64,000 nucleotides of DNA. Source: Litchfieldia sinesaloumensis (GTDB lineage: Bacteria; Bacillota; Bacilli; Bacillales; Bacillaceae_L). The stretch's first letter is position 1. Each line of letters begins with the position of its first letter. The DNA is taken from assembly GCF_900156865.1 (NCBI RefSeq), contig NZ_LT732529.1:1805422-1869421 (forward strand), in the 5' to 3' direction. Shown piece by piece: positions 1 through 8,941 of the stretch. The position numbers and the translations under genes were made by a program. The notes under the pieces were generated by a model. It did no database searches. It worked only from the letters and a program-made list of their open reading frames with translations, and was not told the origin of the DNA.

Positions 1-419
1 GTAGCACGAATGATTTCATTACGGATTTTCATGACAGCATGCTGTCTTTTCGAACGAAGCCACAAATGGCGATGATCCATTAAAAACTCTGTACCATGTT
101 CTTTTGGTGTGATCGGATAATCTACAGACTCATGAATCACTTCTATATTTGTTACCGTTAGCTCATAACCAAACGGTGATCTTTCATCTTCTCTTACAAC
201 ACCCGTTACATATAGGGATGATTCTTGTGTAATTGATTTTGCTTTTTTGAAAACCTCTTCATCCACTTCAGCTTTAACAACAACGCCTTGGATAAAGCCT
301 GTCCCATCTCGAAGCTGTAAAAAGGCAATCTTACCACTTGAACGTTTATTTGCTAACCAGGCACCGATTGTTACCTCTTCGCCTACATATTTATTAACCT
401 CTGCAATAGTTGTTTTCAC
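1..419 (-). CDS. asnS: Asparaginyl-tRNA synthetase, 5' part only
   Basis: This is the N-terminal ~139 residues of a class II asparaginyl-tRNA synthetase, which charges tRNA-Asn in the cytoplasm. The gene runs off the left edge of the window. The visible part is the OB-fold anticodon-binding domain ([20 protein letters not shown], then FIQGVVVK) and the linker into the catalytic domain ([20 protein letters not shown]). The start is a GTG at 419, preceded by GGAGGGACAATT, an excellent ribosome binding site. It lies last in the ypmA-ypmB-aspB-asnS cluster, the same order as in B. subtilis, where aspartate aminotransferase and AsnRS are neighbours. Family assignment is firm for the part seen; the catalytic motifs lie outside the window. 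Confidence 0.93.
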   Translation of the reverse strand, partial: MKTTIAEVNKYVGEEVTIGAWLANKRSSGKIAFLQLRDGTGFIQGVVVKAEVDEEVFKKAKSITQESSLYVTGVVREDERSPFGYELTVTNIEVIHESVDYPITPKEHGTEFLMDHRHLWLRSKRQHAVMKIRNEIIRA

Positions 420-553
420 AATTGTCCCTCCAAAACCGTAAAACCTTCTTATGTAATTCAGACTTAATTATACATTTCTTGTCATAATGAAGCAAGAAAA
501 GCATGAGGGACGTCCCATTCTGGTATAAAACCAAATAGAATCGCCCCACTTTC

Positions 554-1735
554 TCACATTTTTTCTTCAACAAATTTATGAATACGGTCTACTGCCTCTT
601 CTAATTGTTCTAGTGACGTTGCATAAGATAGACGAATATTCTCAGGTGCACCAAAGCCAGAACCTGGGACTACCGCTACTAGAGCTTCCTCTAAAAGAGC
701 AGTTGCAAAGTCATCCACATTGTTATATCCAGTTAATTCTGCACACTTCTTTGCATTTGGGAATAAATAGAATGCCCCTTGTGGCTTAATGCAGGAAATA
801 CCAGGAATGGTTATTAGCTTATCGTAAATTACATTTAGTCGCTGTTCAAATGCTTGCCTCATCGTTTCGACAGGATCTTGTGATCCTTCATATGCTGCAA
901 TCGCAGCATATTGCGCAATGGAAGTTGGATTTGAAATACTATGACTAGATAAGTCTGTCATGCTCTTGATAATGCCTTCAGGACCAGCAGCATAGCCAAT
1001 TCTCCAACCAGTCATTGAATGCGATTTAGAAAGACCATTAATGATGATTGTTTTTGCTTTGACTTCATCACTAACCTGAGCAATTGATGAGTGTGTCTCC
1101 CCAAAATAAACAAGTTTCTCATAAATCTCATCTGATACAATCCAGATATTATGTTTTACACATAATTCTCCAATCGCCTGTAGTTCATCCTTCGAATAAA
1201 GCATGCCCGTTGGGTTACTTGGTGAATTGATGATTAGTGCAACAGTTTTGTCAGTGATAGCTGCTTCTAACTGCTCAACAGTCACCTTAAACTGGTTTTC
1301 TTCTTTCCCCTCAACATACACAGGTACTCCTTCAGCAAGTTTTACTTGCTCCGGATAACTGACCCAGTATGGTGTTGGAATAATAACCTCATCATCCTTA
1401 TTTAAAAGTACTTGGAATAATGCATATAAAACAAATTTGGCACCAGTTCCCACTAATACTTCACTTGGTTTATATTCCAATTGTTGATCTGTTAAAAGCT
1501 TTTTACATATTGATTGTTTTAATGCTGGCAAACCAGCAGAAGGAGTATATTTTGTGTGTCCTTCTTTCATTGCAGTTATAGCTGCTTCAATTATATTATC
1601 AGGCGTATTAAAATCAGGTTCACCTGCACCAAGACCAATGACATTATGTCCCTGGGCTTTCAATTCTTTTGCTTTTGCTGTTATAGCGAGTGTTGAAGAA
1701 GGTGTTAAGGCCGCTACTCTGTTTGCTAATTTCAT
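554..1735 (-). CDS. aspB: Aspartate aminotransferase (PLP, class I)
   Basis: The product transfers the amino group between aspartate/2-oxoglutarate and oxaloacetate/glutamate using pyridoxal phosphate. It is 393 residues, the usual length. Visible family landmarks are GLGAGEPDFNTP near the N-terminus, NSPSNPTG, VSDEIYEKLVY and the Schiff-base lysine in GLSKSHSMTGWRIGY (about residue 237). The ATG at 1735 follows GGGGGGAAAATC and is preferred to an in-frame upstream ATG at 1789, which overlaps the end of ypmB and would add 18 residues with no family match. It sits 16 bases after ypmB and upstream of asnS, so co-transcription of aspartate and asparagine functions is likely. No terminator is seen between aspB and asnS. 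Confidence 0.95.
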   Translation of the reverse strand: MKLANRVAALTPSSTLAITAKAKELKAQGHNVIGLGAGEPDFNTPDNIIEAAITAMKEGHTKYTPSAGLPALKQSICKKLLTDQQLEYKPSEVLVGTGAKFVLYALFQVLLNKDDEVIIPTPYWVSYPEQVKLAEGVPVYVEGKEENQFKVTVEQLEAAITDKTVALIINSPSNPTGMLYSKDELQAIGELCVKHNIWIVSDEIYEKLVYFGETHSSIAQVSDEVKAKTIIINGLSKSHSMTGWRIGYAAGPEGIIKSMTDLSSHSISNPTSIAQYAAIAAYEGSQDPVETMRQAFEQRLNVIYDKLITIPGISCIKPQGAFYLFPNAKKCAELTGYNNVDDFATALLEEALVAVVPGSGFGAPENIRLSYATSLEQLEEAVDRIHKFVEEKM

Positions 1736-1751
1736 GATTTTCCCCCCATGA

Positions 1752-2225
1752 TTATGGTTTGATTGAATTTCGATATTTTCCGTTTTCAAAATACAGTTTA
1801 TGGTAAGTCAGTCGCTGATCACTACCCATATAAATAATTTCCCAAATCGGGATATTATCTTCAATTCCTAGTTTCACGGAACGTATTTCTTCTGGGTTCC
1901 GTTCATTATTTACGATAGCAAGCGCCTCTTTCTCGCTGATGCCATCTTTTTCAAATCGCGTTATGATTTCTCCCTTTTTTTCTGGAATCCATGCGATTAA
2001 TCTCTGATCCTTATCGTTCTTCCCGATGACAACTTGGTAAGCGGTTGTTCCAAAATATGTATAGCTCTCTTCAATTGTTTCAATTGGTGTTTTTTCAAGG
2101 GCGATTTCATTTCCCTTTGCCTGAGCACTTTCTAGTGGCTCCATGGCGGATTGGTATATACTGATTCCTCTCCAACAAATCAACAAGAGGAAAAGGATGA
2201 GTATCCCTATTATCCATTTTTTCAT
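1752..2225 (-). CDS. ypmB: YpmB-like membrane-anchored protein (DUF5590)
   Basis: This is a 157-residue protein with one N-terminal hydrophobic anchor (IIGILILFLLLICW) followed by an extracytoplasmic domain. The domain resembles a PepSY-type fold: ALAIVNNERNPEEIRSVKLG and PIWEIIYMGSDQRLTYHKLYFENGK. Length and position, between ypmA and aspB, match B. subtilis YpmB, whose function is unknown to me. The ATG at 2225 was chosen; a TTG at 2234 is also in frame. Neither has a strong ribosome binding site, and the gene begins only 14 bases after the ypmA stop, so translational coupling to ypmA is plausible. The function is unassigned. Confidence 0.85.
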   Translation of the reverse strand: MKKWIIGILILFLLLICWRGISIYQSAMEPLESAQAKGNEIALEKTPIETIEESYTYFGTTAYQVVIGKNDKDQRLIAWIPEKKGEIITRFEKDGISEKEALAIVNNERNPEEIRSVKLGIEDNIPIWEIIYMGSDQRLTYHKLYFENGKYRNSIKP

Positions 2226-2239
2226 TTTAATCAACTACT

Positions 2240-2410
2240 TTACGTACGATAAATTGTAAAAACTGCTTGATTTTCATCTTCTCGATCAAGTGCTAACCCA
2301 AACATGAGATCCTCATGTTTTAATGTTCGGTTTAATAAATCAACGATTTTATATAAATCAGAGGTATTTTGAATTTTAACTGTCGATAGAACCTCTATCT
2401 TACTTTCCAA
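2240..2410 (-). CDS. ypmA: YpmA small conserved protein (56 aa)
   Basis: This is a short gene beginning with TTG at 2410 after GGGAGCGCTC. It encodes 56 residues starting MESKIEVLSTVKIQ and ending NQAVFTIYRT. The protein is soluble-looking, charged and without a signal peptide. I recognise it as the YpmA family (DUF4264-like), found directly upstream of ypmB in Bacillus. The central part, HEDLMFGLALDRED, is typical. It is the first gene of the ypmA-ypmB-aspB-asnS cluster, with a promoter-like sequence at 2526-2553. The biochemical role is unknown. Confidence comes from clear similarity to the family, not from length. Confidence 0.85.
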   Translation of the reverse strand: MESKIEVLSTVKIQNTSDLYKIVDLLNRTLKHEDLMFGLALDREDENQAVFTIYRT

Positions 2411-2525
2411 GCAAGAGCGCTCCCTTCATTCATCACAAATTTTACTATTCATACGATTATCTATTACGGCAACAATAAGAGTACTACAACATTACAGTTG
2501 AAGTTGACTAACGTTACCTTACATC

Positions 2526-2553
2526 ATTATAACAGGTGGAATACCATTCACAA
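2526..2553 (-). promoter_or_regulatory. Probable sigma-A promoter for ypmA-ypmB-aspB-asnS
   Basis: Read on the minus strand: TTGTGA (2553-2548), 16 bases, then TATAAT (2531-2526), a perfect -10 hexamer. It lies about 115 bases before the ypmA start and is the best vegetative promoter match in the dinG-ypmA gap. Confidence 0.6.
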
Positions 2554-2594
2554 TACCATTTCGACAAAAAATTAACTCCTAATCCCATGCCTTA

Positions 2595-2612
2595 ACCTGT
2601 CTTTTGACAGGT
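2595..2612 (+). terminator. Hairpin followed by T run on the plus strand
   Basis: ACCTGTC, a TTTT loop, then GACAGGT form a perfect 7-bp stem followed on the plus strand by CTTTTTT. Its orientation is opposite to dinG, which ends at 2707, and no plus-strand gene precedes it. On the minus strand it still folds but lacks a T run. It may end dinG transcripts weakly or stop antisense transcription. The rest of 2411-2706 shows nothing coding. Confidence 0.4.
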
Positions 2613-2706
2613 CTTTTTTAAGTCTATTAGAGCTACTGTTCTTCCGCTCCAATAATTAGGTTTGCACTGAAGACCAATCCCTAAATAAATGCAGCTTTCT
2701 TCTATT

Positions 2707-5484
2707 TTAGAGCCATTCTTCAATTTGTTCGACTAACTCGGTTAGTGGTTTGTGAATGAATTTCATATTCGGAATAGAGCGAATAAACATTTTCCCATAA
2801 CGAGTTGTTATAATCCGTCGATCCAAAATGAATATAATGCCTTTATCTTGTTCCGAGCGGATTAACCTACCTATACCCTGTTTAAAACGAATAATTGCTT
2901 CGGGTAAAGAAAGATCCTTAAAAGAATCGCCCCCTTTAGCTTCTACTTCCTTCTTCCTCATTGCAAAAATTGGATCATTAGGAGGAGCAAATGGAAGTCT
3001 GACAATGACAAGTGCGGTTAAATCCTCACCAGGGATGTCCACACCTTCCCAAAAGCTACTAGTTCCTAGTAGGATAGCTTTGTCAAAGGCTTGAAAATTT
3101 TTAGTTAATTTTGCCCGACTACCACCACTTATACTCTGAGCAATTAATACAAATTGTTCAAGTTGCACCATGTTCTTTAAATTTACATACGTTTTTTGCA
3201 GCATCTCATAAGAAGTAAACAAAACAAGCATGCGACCTTTGGTTTTTTTCGCAATTTCAGCTATATGGATTGCAATGGAATCCACAAACTCATCAGGTGA
3301 GACCATATTTACCAACGGTACATCTGTTGGGACCATCATCGCTGCTTGTTGTTCAAAATCAAAAGGTGATGGAATCTGTAATGTAATAGGTTGAAAATCC
3401 AATAATCCCATTTTTTCAATCATATAGGTAAAGGAATCATCAACCGTTAATGTTGCAGAAGTTAAGACTACACTTTTCTTGAAGGTGAAAAATCGGTCTG
3501 CTAAATAATCAGATACTTCCATTGGTTCAGCATAAATAGTTGCGGAATTCACAGGTCCCTTTGGATCAACCTCTATCCAAGTAATTCGCTTTTCAAAAGT
3601 TTCATTATCAAATAAGGTGTTGATAACTGTACATTTCTCCATTAACAAATCAATGCTTAACACGTAATCATTAAATAAACCGAGTTGTAACGGCGTTAAT
3701 AAGGATTTGTTTTGTAGGATAATTTGATTCTGATACTCAAGCTTATTGGAAAGCTCCTTAATTAAAACATTTATCTTGGCGAGCTGTTCGGTTGCTTCCC
3801 GCCAATATTCACTTGTCTCACGATTTGATTCAAATAAGTATTGAATCCTATTCGTTTCACCTTCAGGAAGCATATGAGTTAGAACATGACCTCGAACCAT
3901 TCTGAAAAAGTCGCTAATCGATGCCTTCATATCCTTTAGGGTTTGATTTACACGCCCAAACGTATCATCTGTGTCGAACCCAATTCGTTTCATGAGATCA
4001 GCTGATTTTGATAATAAATCGTCAGACTCTAGGAGTCCTATTCTCGTTAAGACAGAATGAATCGCCAAATAATGAATACTTAAGCCGACTTGCCTTTTAG
4101 CTAATGCTTCAAAATGATGGGCTTCATCTATAATTAAATAATCGTATGATGGAAGTATTTCAAAATCATGATGTACATCCTGTAAGAGTAAAGCATGATT
4201 AATAATTAATATATCAGCATTTTCAGCAAGTTTCCTGGCTTTTTGATAAAAGCATCTAGATTCCCAAATTGAGTCATTGTATTCTATACTGTCATATGTG
4301 CTTTTTACACGCTCCCATAATAACTTTCCGCCCGATGGTAAGTTAATTTCATCAATGTCTCCTGTTTCTGTTTCCGTTAACCATACTAGAATCTGTGCTT
4401 TAGTTAGAACTTCATCATAGTTATCAGTGTCTTCATAAAGTGACTGTTCAAACTTTCTTAACGAAAGATAATTTCCTCTTCCCTTTAGAAGTGCCACTTC
4501 AAAATCAAATGGCAAAATTCTCCTAATTTTCTCAATATCACGTTCTACTAGCTGCTGCTGAAGCTGAAGTGTGTTCGTACTTATCATACACCTGCCCTTT
4601 GTCTTTGATATATAAATGGCTGGGAGTAAATAAGCAATCGATTTTCCGATTCCTGTACCCGCTTCAATTACAGCATGTTGATTTGTTTCCAGTGCATGTT
4701 GAATAGTTTGTACCATTTCAAGCTGCCCTTGTCTAAAAGGAAAATCTTGTATCACTGATTGAAACTCTTCTGTGTATGTATTTCTTTTTTTCGTTTGTTT
4801 TACATTTCGTTTGGATGCTTTGCGTAGTGCAATTCCACGATAAATATCAAACCCCACTTCCTTGTTCGCTTTACTTACTTTTTCATCAATCATCTCTCGC
4901 AATATTTCACGAATATCACTTTTGAAATAGGATGATAGGGAATAAAGCTTCTGTATCGTAACTAGCGGTAGCTGCTTCATTTTACGTATGATTTTCATGA
5001 GAATTTCAGCAGTAACCTCTGCATCGCTATCAGCCTGATGAGGATTTTCATGTGTTAGGGAAAGGGATTCAGCTAGTTGTCCAAGCTTGTAACTATCAGC
5101 AAGTGGGAGCATAACTCTCGATAATTCGACTGTATCGACCGTTAGGCAGTGGAAATTATCGTACCCACATTGAGCAAGCTCTTCCTGTAAAAAGGAATAA
5201 TCAAAGGGGACATTGTGAGCAACAAAATATGAATCTTTAAACATTGAGATAATTTCAGGAGCCACAATTGAAAAATCAGGAGCATTTGCAACAACCTCAT
5301 CTGAAATACCTGTAAATTGTTCGATAAAAACAGGGATGTCTTGTTTGGGATTAACGAAGGTCGCAAATCTTTCGATGATTTCTCCGTCCTCAATGACAAC
5401 TGCTGCAAACTGTATAATTTTATCACCCTTTTTTGGAGAGTTTCCTGTTGTTTCTAAGTCTACTACGACAAAGCGTTTGTTCAT
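2707..5484 (-). CDS. dinG: DinG-family helicase with N-terminal 3'-5' exonuclease domain
   Basis: This is a 925-residue fusion typical of Firmicutes. An N-terminal DEDDh exonuclease domain (about 1-170) has VVDLETTG at 8-15 and HQADSDA near 149-155. A superfamily 2 XPD/DinG-like helicase follows, with Walker A EAGTGIGKS near 275-283 and a DEAH box (IIDEAHHFEA near 456). C-terminal motifs include TSSFWEGVDIPGEDL and IGRLIRSEQDKG. The four-cysteine iron-sulfur cluster of E. coli DinG is not apparent, as is usual for the Bacillus form (YpvA). The start is ATG 5484 after AGGAGGTGCACCAT; an in-frame GTG nine bases earlier overlaps that ribosome binding site and is unlikely. The gene follows panD across a hairpin and probably acts in DNA repair; that role is inferred from the family. 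Confidence 0.93.
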   Translation of the reverse strand: MNKRFVVVDLETTGNSPKKGDKIIQFAAVVIEDGEIIERFATFVNPKQDIPVFIEQFTGISDEVVANAPDFSIVAPEIISMFKDSYFVAHNVPFDYSFLQEELAQCGYDNFHCLTVDTVELSRVMLPLADSYKLGQLAESLSLTHENPHQADSDAEVTAEILMKIIRKMKQLPLVTIQKLYSLSSYFKSDIREILREMIDEKVSKANKEVGFDIYRGIALRKASKRNVKQTKKRNTYTEEFQSVIQDFPFRQGQLEMVQTIQHALETNQHAVIEAGTGIGKSIAYLLPAIYISKTKGRCMISTNTLQLQQQLVERDIEKIRRILPFDFEVALLKGRGNYLSLRKFEQSLYEDTDNYDEVLTKAQILVWLTETETGDIDEINLPSGGKLLWERVKSTYDSIEYNDSIWESRCFYQKARKLAENADILIINHALLLQDVHHDFEILPSYDYLIIDEAHHFEALAKRQVGLSIHYLAIHSVLTRIGLLESDDLLSKSADLMKRIGFDTDDTFGRVNQTLKDMKASISDFFRMVRGHVLTHMLPEGETNRIQYLFESNRETSEYWREATEQLAKINVLIKELSNKLEYQNQIILQNKSLLTPLQLGLFNDYVLSIDLLMEKCTVINTLFDNETFEKRITWIEVDPKGPVNSATIYAEPMEVSDYLADRFFTFKKSVVLTSATLTVDDSFTYMIEKMGLLDFQPITLQIPSPFDFEQQAAMMVPTDVPLVNMVSPDEFVDSIAIHIAEIAKKTKGRMLVLFTSYEMLQKTYVNLKNMVQLEQFVLIAQSISGGSRAKLTKNFQAFDKAILLGTSSFWEGVDIPGEDLTALVIVRLPFAPPNDPIFAMRKKEVEAKGGDSFKDLSLPEAIIRFKQGIGRLIRSEQDKGIIFILDRRIITTRYGKMFIRSIPNMKFIHKPLTELVEQIEEWL

Positions 5485-5504
5485 ATGGTGCACCTCCTAA
5501 CACA

Positions 5505-5527
5505 AACGCCCCCAATTTGGGGGCGTT
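5505..5527 (-). terminator. 9-bp GC-rich hairpin between panD and dinG
   Basis: AACGCCCCC and GGGGGCGTT pair perfectly around a 5-base loop, immediately after the panD stop codon on the minus strand. The run of T after it is poor (TTTGTGTT), so it may be a partial terminator or an mRNA-stabilising stem within panB-panC-panD-dinG transcripts. Confidence 0.6.
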
Positions 5528-5535
5528 CCACATTT

Positions 5536-5919
5536 TTAAAGTACAGTTGCTGCTGGTTCTTCATGAATTAATTCTTTAATTTCATTATATTCATTCATAA
5601 TGGCTACCTTTGGCTTGTGTTCTGCAAGTTTTTCCTCAGGTACAATTGCATATGAGATGACAATAATGACATCCCCTTGTTGGACAAGACGAGCGGCTGC
5701 ACCGTTTAGACAGAAAACACCGCTTCCTCTTTCACCAGGAATAATATATGTTTCGAGACGAGCCCCATTGTTATTATTTACAATTTGTACTTTTTCATTA
5801 GCAACCATTCCGACTGCATCTAGAATATCTTCATCAATCGTTATACTTCCTACATAATTTAAGTTTGCTTCTGTTACACGGGCTCTATGGATTTTTGCAT
5901 TCATCATTGTACGGAACAT
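5536..5919 (-). CDS. panD: Aspartate 1-decarboxylase precursor
   Basis: The product makes beta-alanine from L-aspartate for pantothenate and coenzyme A synthesis. It is a 127-residue proenzyme that self-cleaves at Gly24-Ser25 (YVGSIT) to create its pyruvoyl cofactor; that dipeptide is present at exactly this position. [17 protein letters not shown] and GDVVIV-like [10 protein letters not shown] are also typical. The start is ATG 5919 ([15 protein letters not shown]) behind GGGGGATCATC. panB, panC and panD are consecutive with gaps of 2 and 38 bases and form one biosynthetic operon. Confidence 0.96.
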   Translation of the reverse strand: MFRTMMNAKIHRARVTEANLNYVGSITIDEDILDAVGMVANEKVQIVNNNNGARLETYIIPGERGSGVFCLNGAAARLVQQGDVIIVISYAIVPEEKLAEHKPKVAIMNEYNEIKELIHEEPAATVL

Positions 5920-5957
5920 GATGATCCCCCTATAATCTGTAAGATTCAATAAAATAT

Positions 5958-6803
5958 CTATACATCAAAAGTAATATTATCAATAAGTCTAACTTTTGTA
6001 AACTTGACTGCAATTGCAATAATGATTTTTCCAGTTAGCTCAGATAGTTCTTCAAGCTCTGGATAACGATACATTTCAACGTAATCGATTGTTCCTGATG
6101 TATGAGTTGTAATATGCGCTTGGATAAGGTCTTCAATCACTTTTGGGTTCCGTTGACCTTCGTCTATCTTTTGCTTTGCCATTTGAAGGCTTTCAAATAA
6201 TCTTGGAGCTTCCGCTCGCTCTTTAGCGGTTAAGTTAATATTACGTGAGCTTTTCGCCAACCCATCCTCTTCTCGAACAATCTCAACCGGCACTAGGGTG
6301 ATTGGAAAATTAAAGTCAGTTATTAGACCATCGACAACTGCAACTTGTTGAGCATCCTTCAATCCGAAGTATGCTCGGTCTGGTTGTACGATATTAAATA
6401 ATTTAACAAGAACTGTTGCAACACCATCAAAATGTCCATTTCGTTGTCTCCCACACAGTACATCAATTCTTGAGTGAACATTGGCAGTCACCGACATTTT
6501 GTTGGGATACATTTCTTCAGTAGATGGGTGGAACACTACATCTACCCCATTATTTTCCGCAAGCATAAAATCTCGATTAAAATCTCTTGGATAAGAGTCA
6601 AAATCTTCGTTTGGACCAAATTGAAGTGGGTTCACGAAAATACTTACAGCTAAAACATCATTTTCGTTTCTAGCCTTATTCATTAACGTCAAGTGACCTT
6701 CATGAAGATACCCCATCGTTGGTACAAACCCAATTGTTTTACCTTCATTCTTTTGATTCTTAATGTATTTCTGCATTTCCTTAATCGATGTGATGACCTT
6801 CAT
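5958..6803 (-). CDS. panC: Pantothenate synthetase (pantoate-beta-alanine ligase)
   Basis: The product joins pantoate and beta-alanine using ATP, in the cytoplasm. Its 281 residues match the family length of about 280-290. The nucleotidyl-transferase HIGH-type motif is LHEGH (33-37) within [15 protein letters not shown]. Other signatures are [25 protein letters not shown] and the KMSKS-like loop [13 protein letters not shown] 6803 follows GGGGGAAAATAAAA and lies 3 bases past the panB stop codon. It takes products from panB (via ketopantoate reductase, not in the window) and panD. Confidence 0.96.
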   Translation of the reverse strand: MKVITSIKEMQKYIKNQKNEGKTIGFVPTMGYLHEGHLTLMNKARNENDVLAVSIFVNPLQFGPNEDFDSYPRDFNRDFMLAENNGVDVVFHPSTEEMYPNKMSVTANVHSRIDVLCGRQRNGHFDGVATVLVKLFNIVQPDRAYFGLKDAQQVAVVDGLITDFNFPITLVPVEIVREEDGLAKSSRNINLTAKERAEAPRLFESLQMAKQKIDEGQRNPKVIEDLIQAHITTHTSGTIDYVEMYRYPELEELSELTGKIIIAIAVKFTKVRLIDNITFDV

Positions 6804-6805
6804 TT

Positions 6806-7639
6806 TTATTTTCCCCCGTAAAGTCCAGCAAGTTCTTCTTCTTTCATCGTATATGAATGCTTTTCCTCGGGAAAGGCACGAGTTTTCACATCAGTTACAT
6901 ACGTTGAAAGTCCCTTTACGATTGGTTCATTCACAGATGCATACTGTTTAACAAACTTAGGAACACGGTCTACACCAAATGAAACGACGTCATGGAAGAC
7001 AAGAACCTGTCCGTCTGTATGGTTACCAGCACCAATACCAATTGTAGGGATTGAAATATTTTTTGTGACCTCTTCTCCCAACTGTTTCGGCACACATTCT
7101 AATACTAAAGCGATTGCCCCTGCTTCCTCCACTTTTTTCGCATCCTCAATAAGCTGTCTTGCACTATCAGCATCTTTCCCTTGTACCTTATAACCACCTA
7201 AGACTCCAACAGTTTGCGGCGTTAACCCTAAATGTCCAACAACTGGTACCCCAGCATCTGTTAGAGATGCAATTGTATATATAACATCCTTTGCTCCTTC
7301 GACTTTAACAGCATTTGCACCCGATTCTTGCATAATTCGAGCGGCATTTGTTAAGGCTTGGGTGCGAGAGACATGGTAAGACATAAACGGCAAATCCGTC
7401 ACAACAAACGTATTCTTGGCACCACGTTTTACGGCTTTTGTGTGATGAATCATATCATCCACTGTCACTGGAATCGTAGAATCATAGCCTAATACCACCA
7501 TTCCTAGTGAATCACCGACAAGAATCATATCAACCCCCGACTCCTCTGCCAGTTTTGCAGTTGGATAATCATAGGCCGTTAACATAACGATTGGTTCCTT
7601 ACTTTTTTTCATTTTCATGAAATCCGTTGTTTGTTTCAT
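6806..7639 (-). CDS. panB: 3-methyl-2-oxobutanoate hydroxymethyltransferase
   Basis: The product carries out the first pantothenate step, forming ketopantoate from alpha-ketoisovalerate and 5,10-methylene-tetrahydrofolate. Its 277 residues fold as a TIM barrel. Family signatures are [45 protein letters not shown] and the catalytic-glutamate region LVLECVP. The ATG at 7639 follows GGAGGAAAAAGG. It is the first gene of panB-panC-panD. A possible small membrane gene upstream overlaps this start codon by 4 bases (see 7636-7815). Confidence 0.96.
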   Translation of the reverse strand: MKQTTDFMKMKKSKEPIVMLTAYDYPTAKLAEESGVDMILVGDSLGMVVLGYDSTIPVTVDDMIHHTKAVKRGAKNTFVVTDLPFMSYHVSRTQALTNAARIMQESGANAVKVEGAKDVIYTIASLTDAGVPVVGHLGLTPQTVGVLGGYKVQGKDADSARQLIEDAKKVEEAGAIALVLECVPKQLGEEVTKNISIPTIGIGAGNHTDGQVLVFHDVVSFGVDRVPKFVKQYASVNEPIVKGLSTYVTDVKTRAFPEEKHSYTMKEEELAGLYGGK

Positions 7640-7815
7640 CCTTTTTCCTCCTTTTGGCTTTTAAACTCACCTTTACCAGGCTTTTTCTTGAGTTTTCCTA
7701 AAGAGGAGATGAAAGACCGATTCGTGGTTTGTTTTTCATAAATAAAGTAAAAAATCCCTCTTTCTATACAGAGAGAAAGAAGGATTAAAACATAAATGAG
7801 TTCGGCAAATTTCAT
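7636..7815 (-). CDS. Possible small membrane protein overlapping panB start
   Basis: An open frame of 59 codons begins at ATG 7815 ([20 protein letters not shown]) and ends in a TGA that overlaps the panB ATG. It would encode one hydrophobic helix (residues 4-25) and a basic, lysine-rich tail ([20 protein letters not shown]). The frame stays open upstream to 7914. In its favour are the transmembrane profile and the stop-start overlap. Against it are a ribosome binding site jammed against the ATG (AGAGGGATG), no family I recognise, and the fact that its tail is encoded by the panB ribosome binding site. It is the only possible coding content in the 315-base birA-panB gap. A TATAAT-like hexamer lies near 7923 on the minus strand. 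Confidence 0.25.
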   Translation of the reverse strand: MKFAELIYVLILLSLCIERGIFYFIYEKQTTNRSFISSLGKLKKKPGKGEFKSQKEEKG

Positions 7816-7954
7816 CCCTCTGTCCCAGTCCATTGGATCAAGGCAGAATATAATTGTAAAAAACATAGGTAAAAATGTAGTGCATGGTGTAGTTCCAAAA
7901 TGGATACCACCCATTACATTGAATTATATAAAAAATTCAATCTTATTTCTACAT

Positions 7955-8941
7955 TTAATTTTTAGGCAGTTCAATATCCGCAGAATAAATATGATGTAAT
8001 TGTCCTGTTGCATCCTCTAGAAGCAACACACCTTCTTCATTTATTCCAATTGCCTTCCCTTCCATCGAGCCTGAAATAGTTCTAGCAATGATTTGTTTTC
8101 CGATACTTGTCGCATAGCTTTCCCATAATAGTTTTACAACCTTAAAACCATGCTTTAAATATTCTTTATATAGCTTTTCGATTTTCAATAGAATTACCTG
8201 AATTAATTTTGCCCTGTCCACTTTTTCCCCTGTTTCAATCGCAAGTGAGCTAGCAATCGAATGTAAACTTTCAGGAAAATGGCTTAATTCCTGGTTCACA
8301 TTAATGCCGATACCAATAATTACAGAATTGATACGATCGGTTTCTGCTTGAAGCTCTGTTAAAATACCTACGAGCTTCTTTTGATTTATTAGTATATCAT
8401 TTGGCCATTTAATATCCGGCTCTAGACCTGTCACCTCTTGAATTGCTTGGACCACACCTACTGCCGCTAATAGCGTTAATTGTGGAGCTTGGGATGGTGG
8501 AATTTGCGGTCTCAAAATCATGCTCATCCAAATACCTGTATGTTTAGGCGAATACCAAGACCTGTCCAATCTCCCACGACCTGTTGTCTGTTCTTCAGCT
8601 ACAACAAGCGTACCTTGTTCTGCTCCATCGTAAGCAAGACGATGTGCAATTTTTTGGGTTGAGGTAACCGTTTCTTCAAAATGAATATACCTACCCATAA
8701 ATTCTGTCTCTAGTCCTAACTGTATTTCATTCCCACTTATTTTATCGGGCTTTGTTATAATTCGATATCCGAGTTTTCTAACAGCCTCTAGCTCATATCC
8801 TTCACTTCGCAAATCTTCAATATGCTTCCACACTGCAGTACGTGAGCAGCCCAGCTGATCACTTATTTTTTGCCCAGAGATAAACTCACCGTTAGCACTA
8901 GAGAAGACCTCCAACAATTTTTTTCTTATTTCGGATTGCAA
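7955..8941 (-). CDS. birA: Bifunctional biotin ligase and biotin operon repressor
   Basis: This is a class II biotin-protein ligase. An N-terminal winged helix-turn-helix (about residues 1-60; ISGQKISDQLGCSRTAVWKHIE) precedes the ligase core with GRGRLDRSWYSP, the biotinyl-AMP loop, and KWPNDILINQKKLVGIL. A C-terminal SH3-like domain follows. It attaches biotin to carboxylases and, in the family, represses biotin genes when loaded with biotinyl-AMP. The start is placed at TTG 8941; an in-frame GTG at 8953 lies inside the ribosome binding site GGAGTG. The first codons overlap the end of cca, which suggests coupled translation. The biotin genes it would control are not in this window. Confidence 0.93.
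   Translation of the reverse strand: MQSEIRKKLLEVFSSANGEFISGQKISDQLGCSRTAVWKHIEDLRSEGYELEAVRKLGYRIITKPDKISGNEIQLGLETEFMGRYIHFEETVTSTQKIAHRLAYDGAEQGTLVVAEEQTTGRGRLDRSWYSPKHTGIWMSMILRPQIPPSQAPQLTLLAAVGVVQAIQEVTGLEPDIKWPNDILINQKKLVGILTELQAETDRINSVIIGIGINVNQELSHFPESLHSIASSLAIETGEKVDRAKLIQVILLKIEKLYKEYLKHGFKVVKLLWESYATSIGKQIIARTISGSMEGKAIGINEEGVLLLEDATGQLHHIYSADIELPKN

Noticed and set aside
247-441. 64-codon open frame on the plus strand
   Set aside because: It lies opposite asnS, has no ribosome binding site and no family resemblance; it is an antisense shadow.
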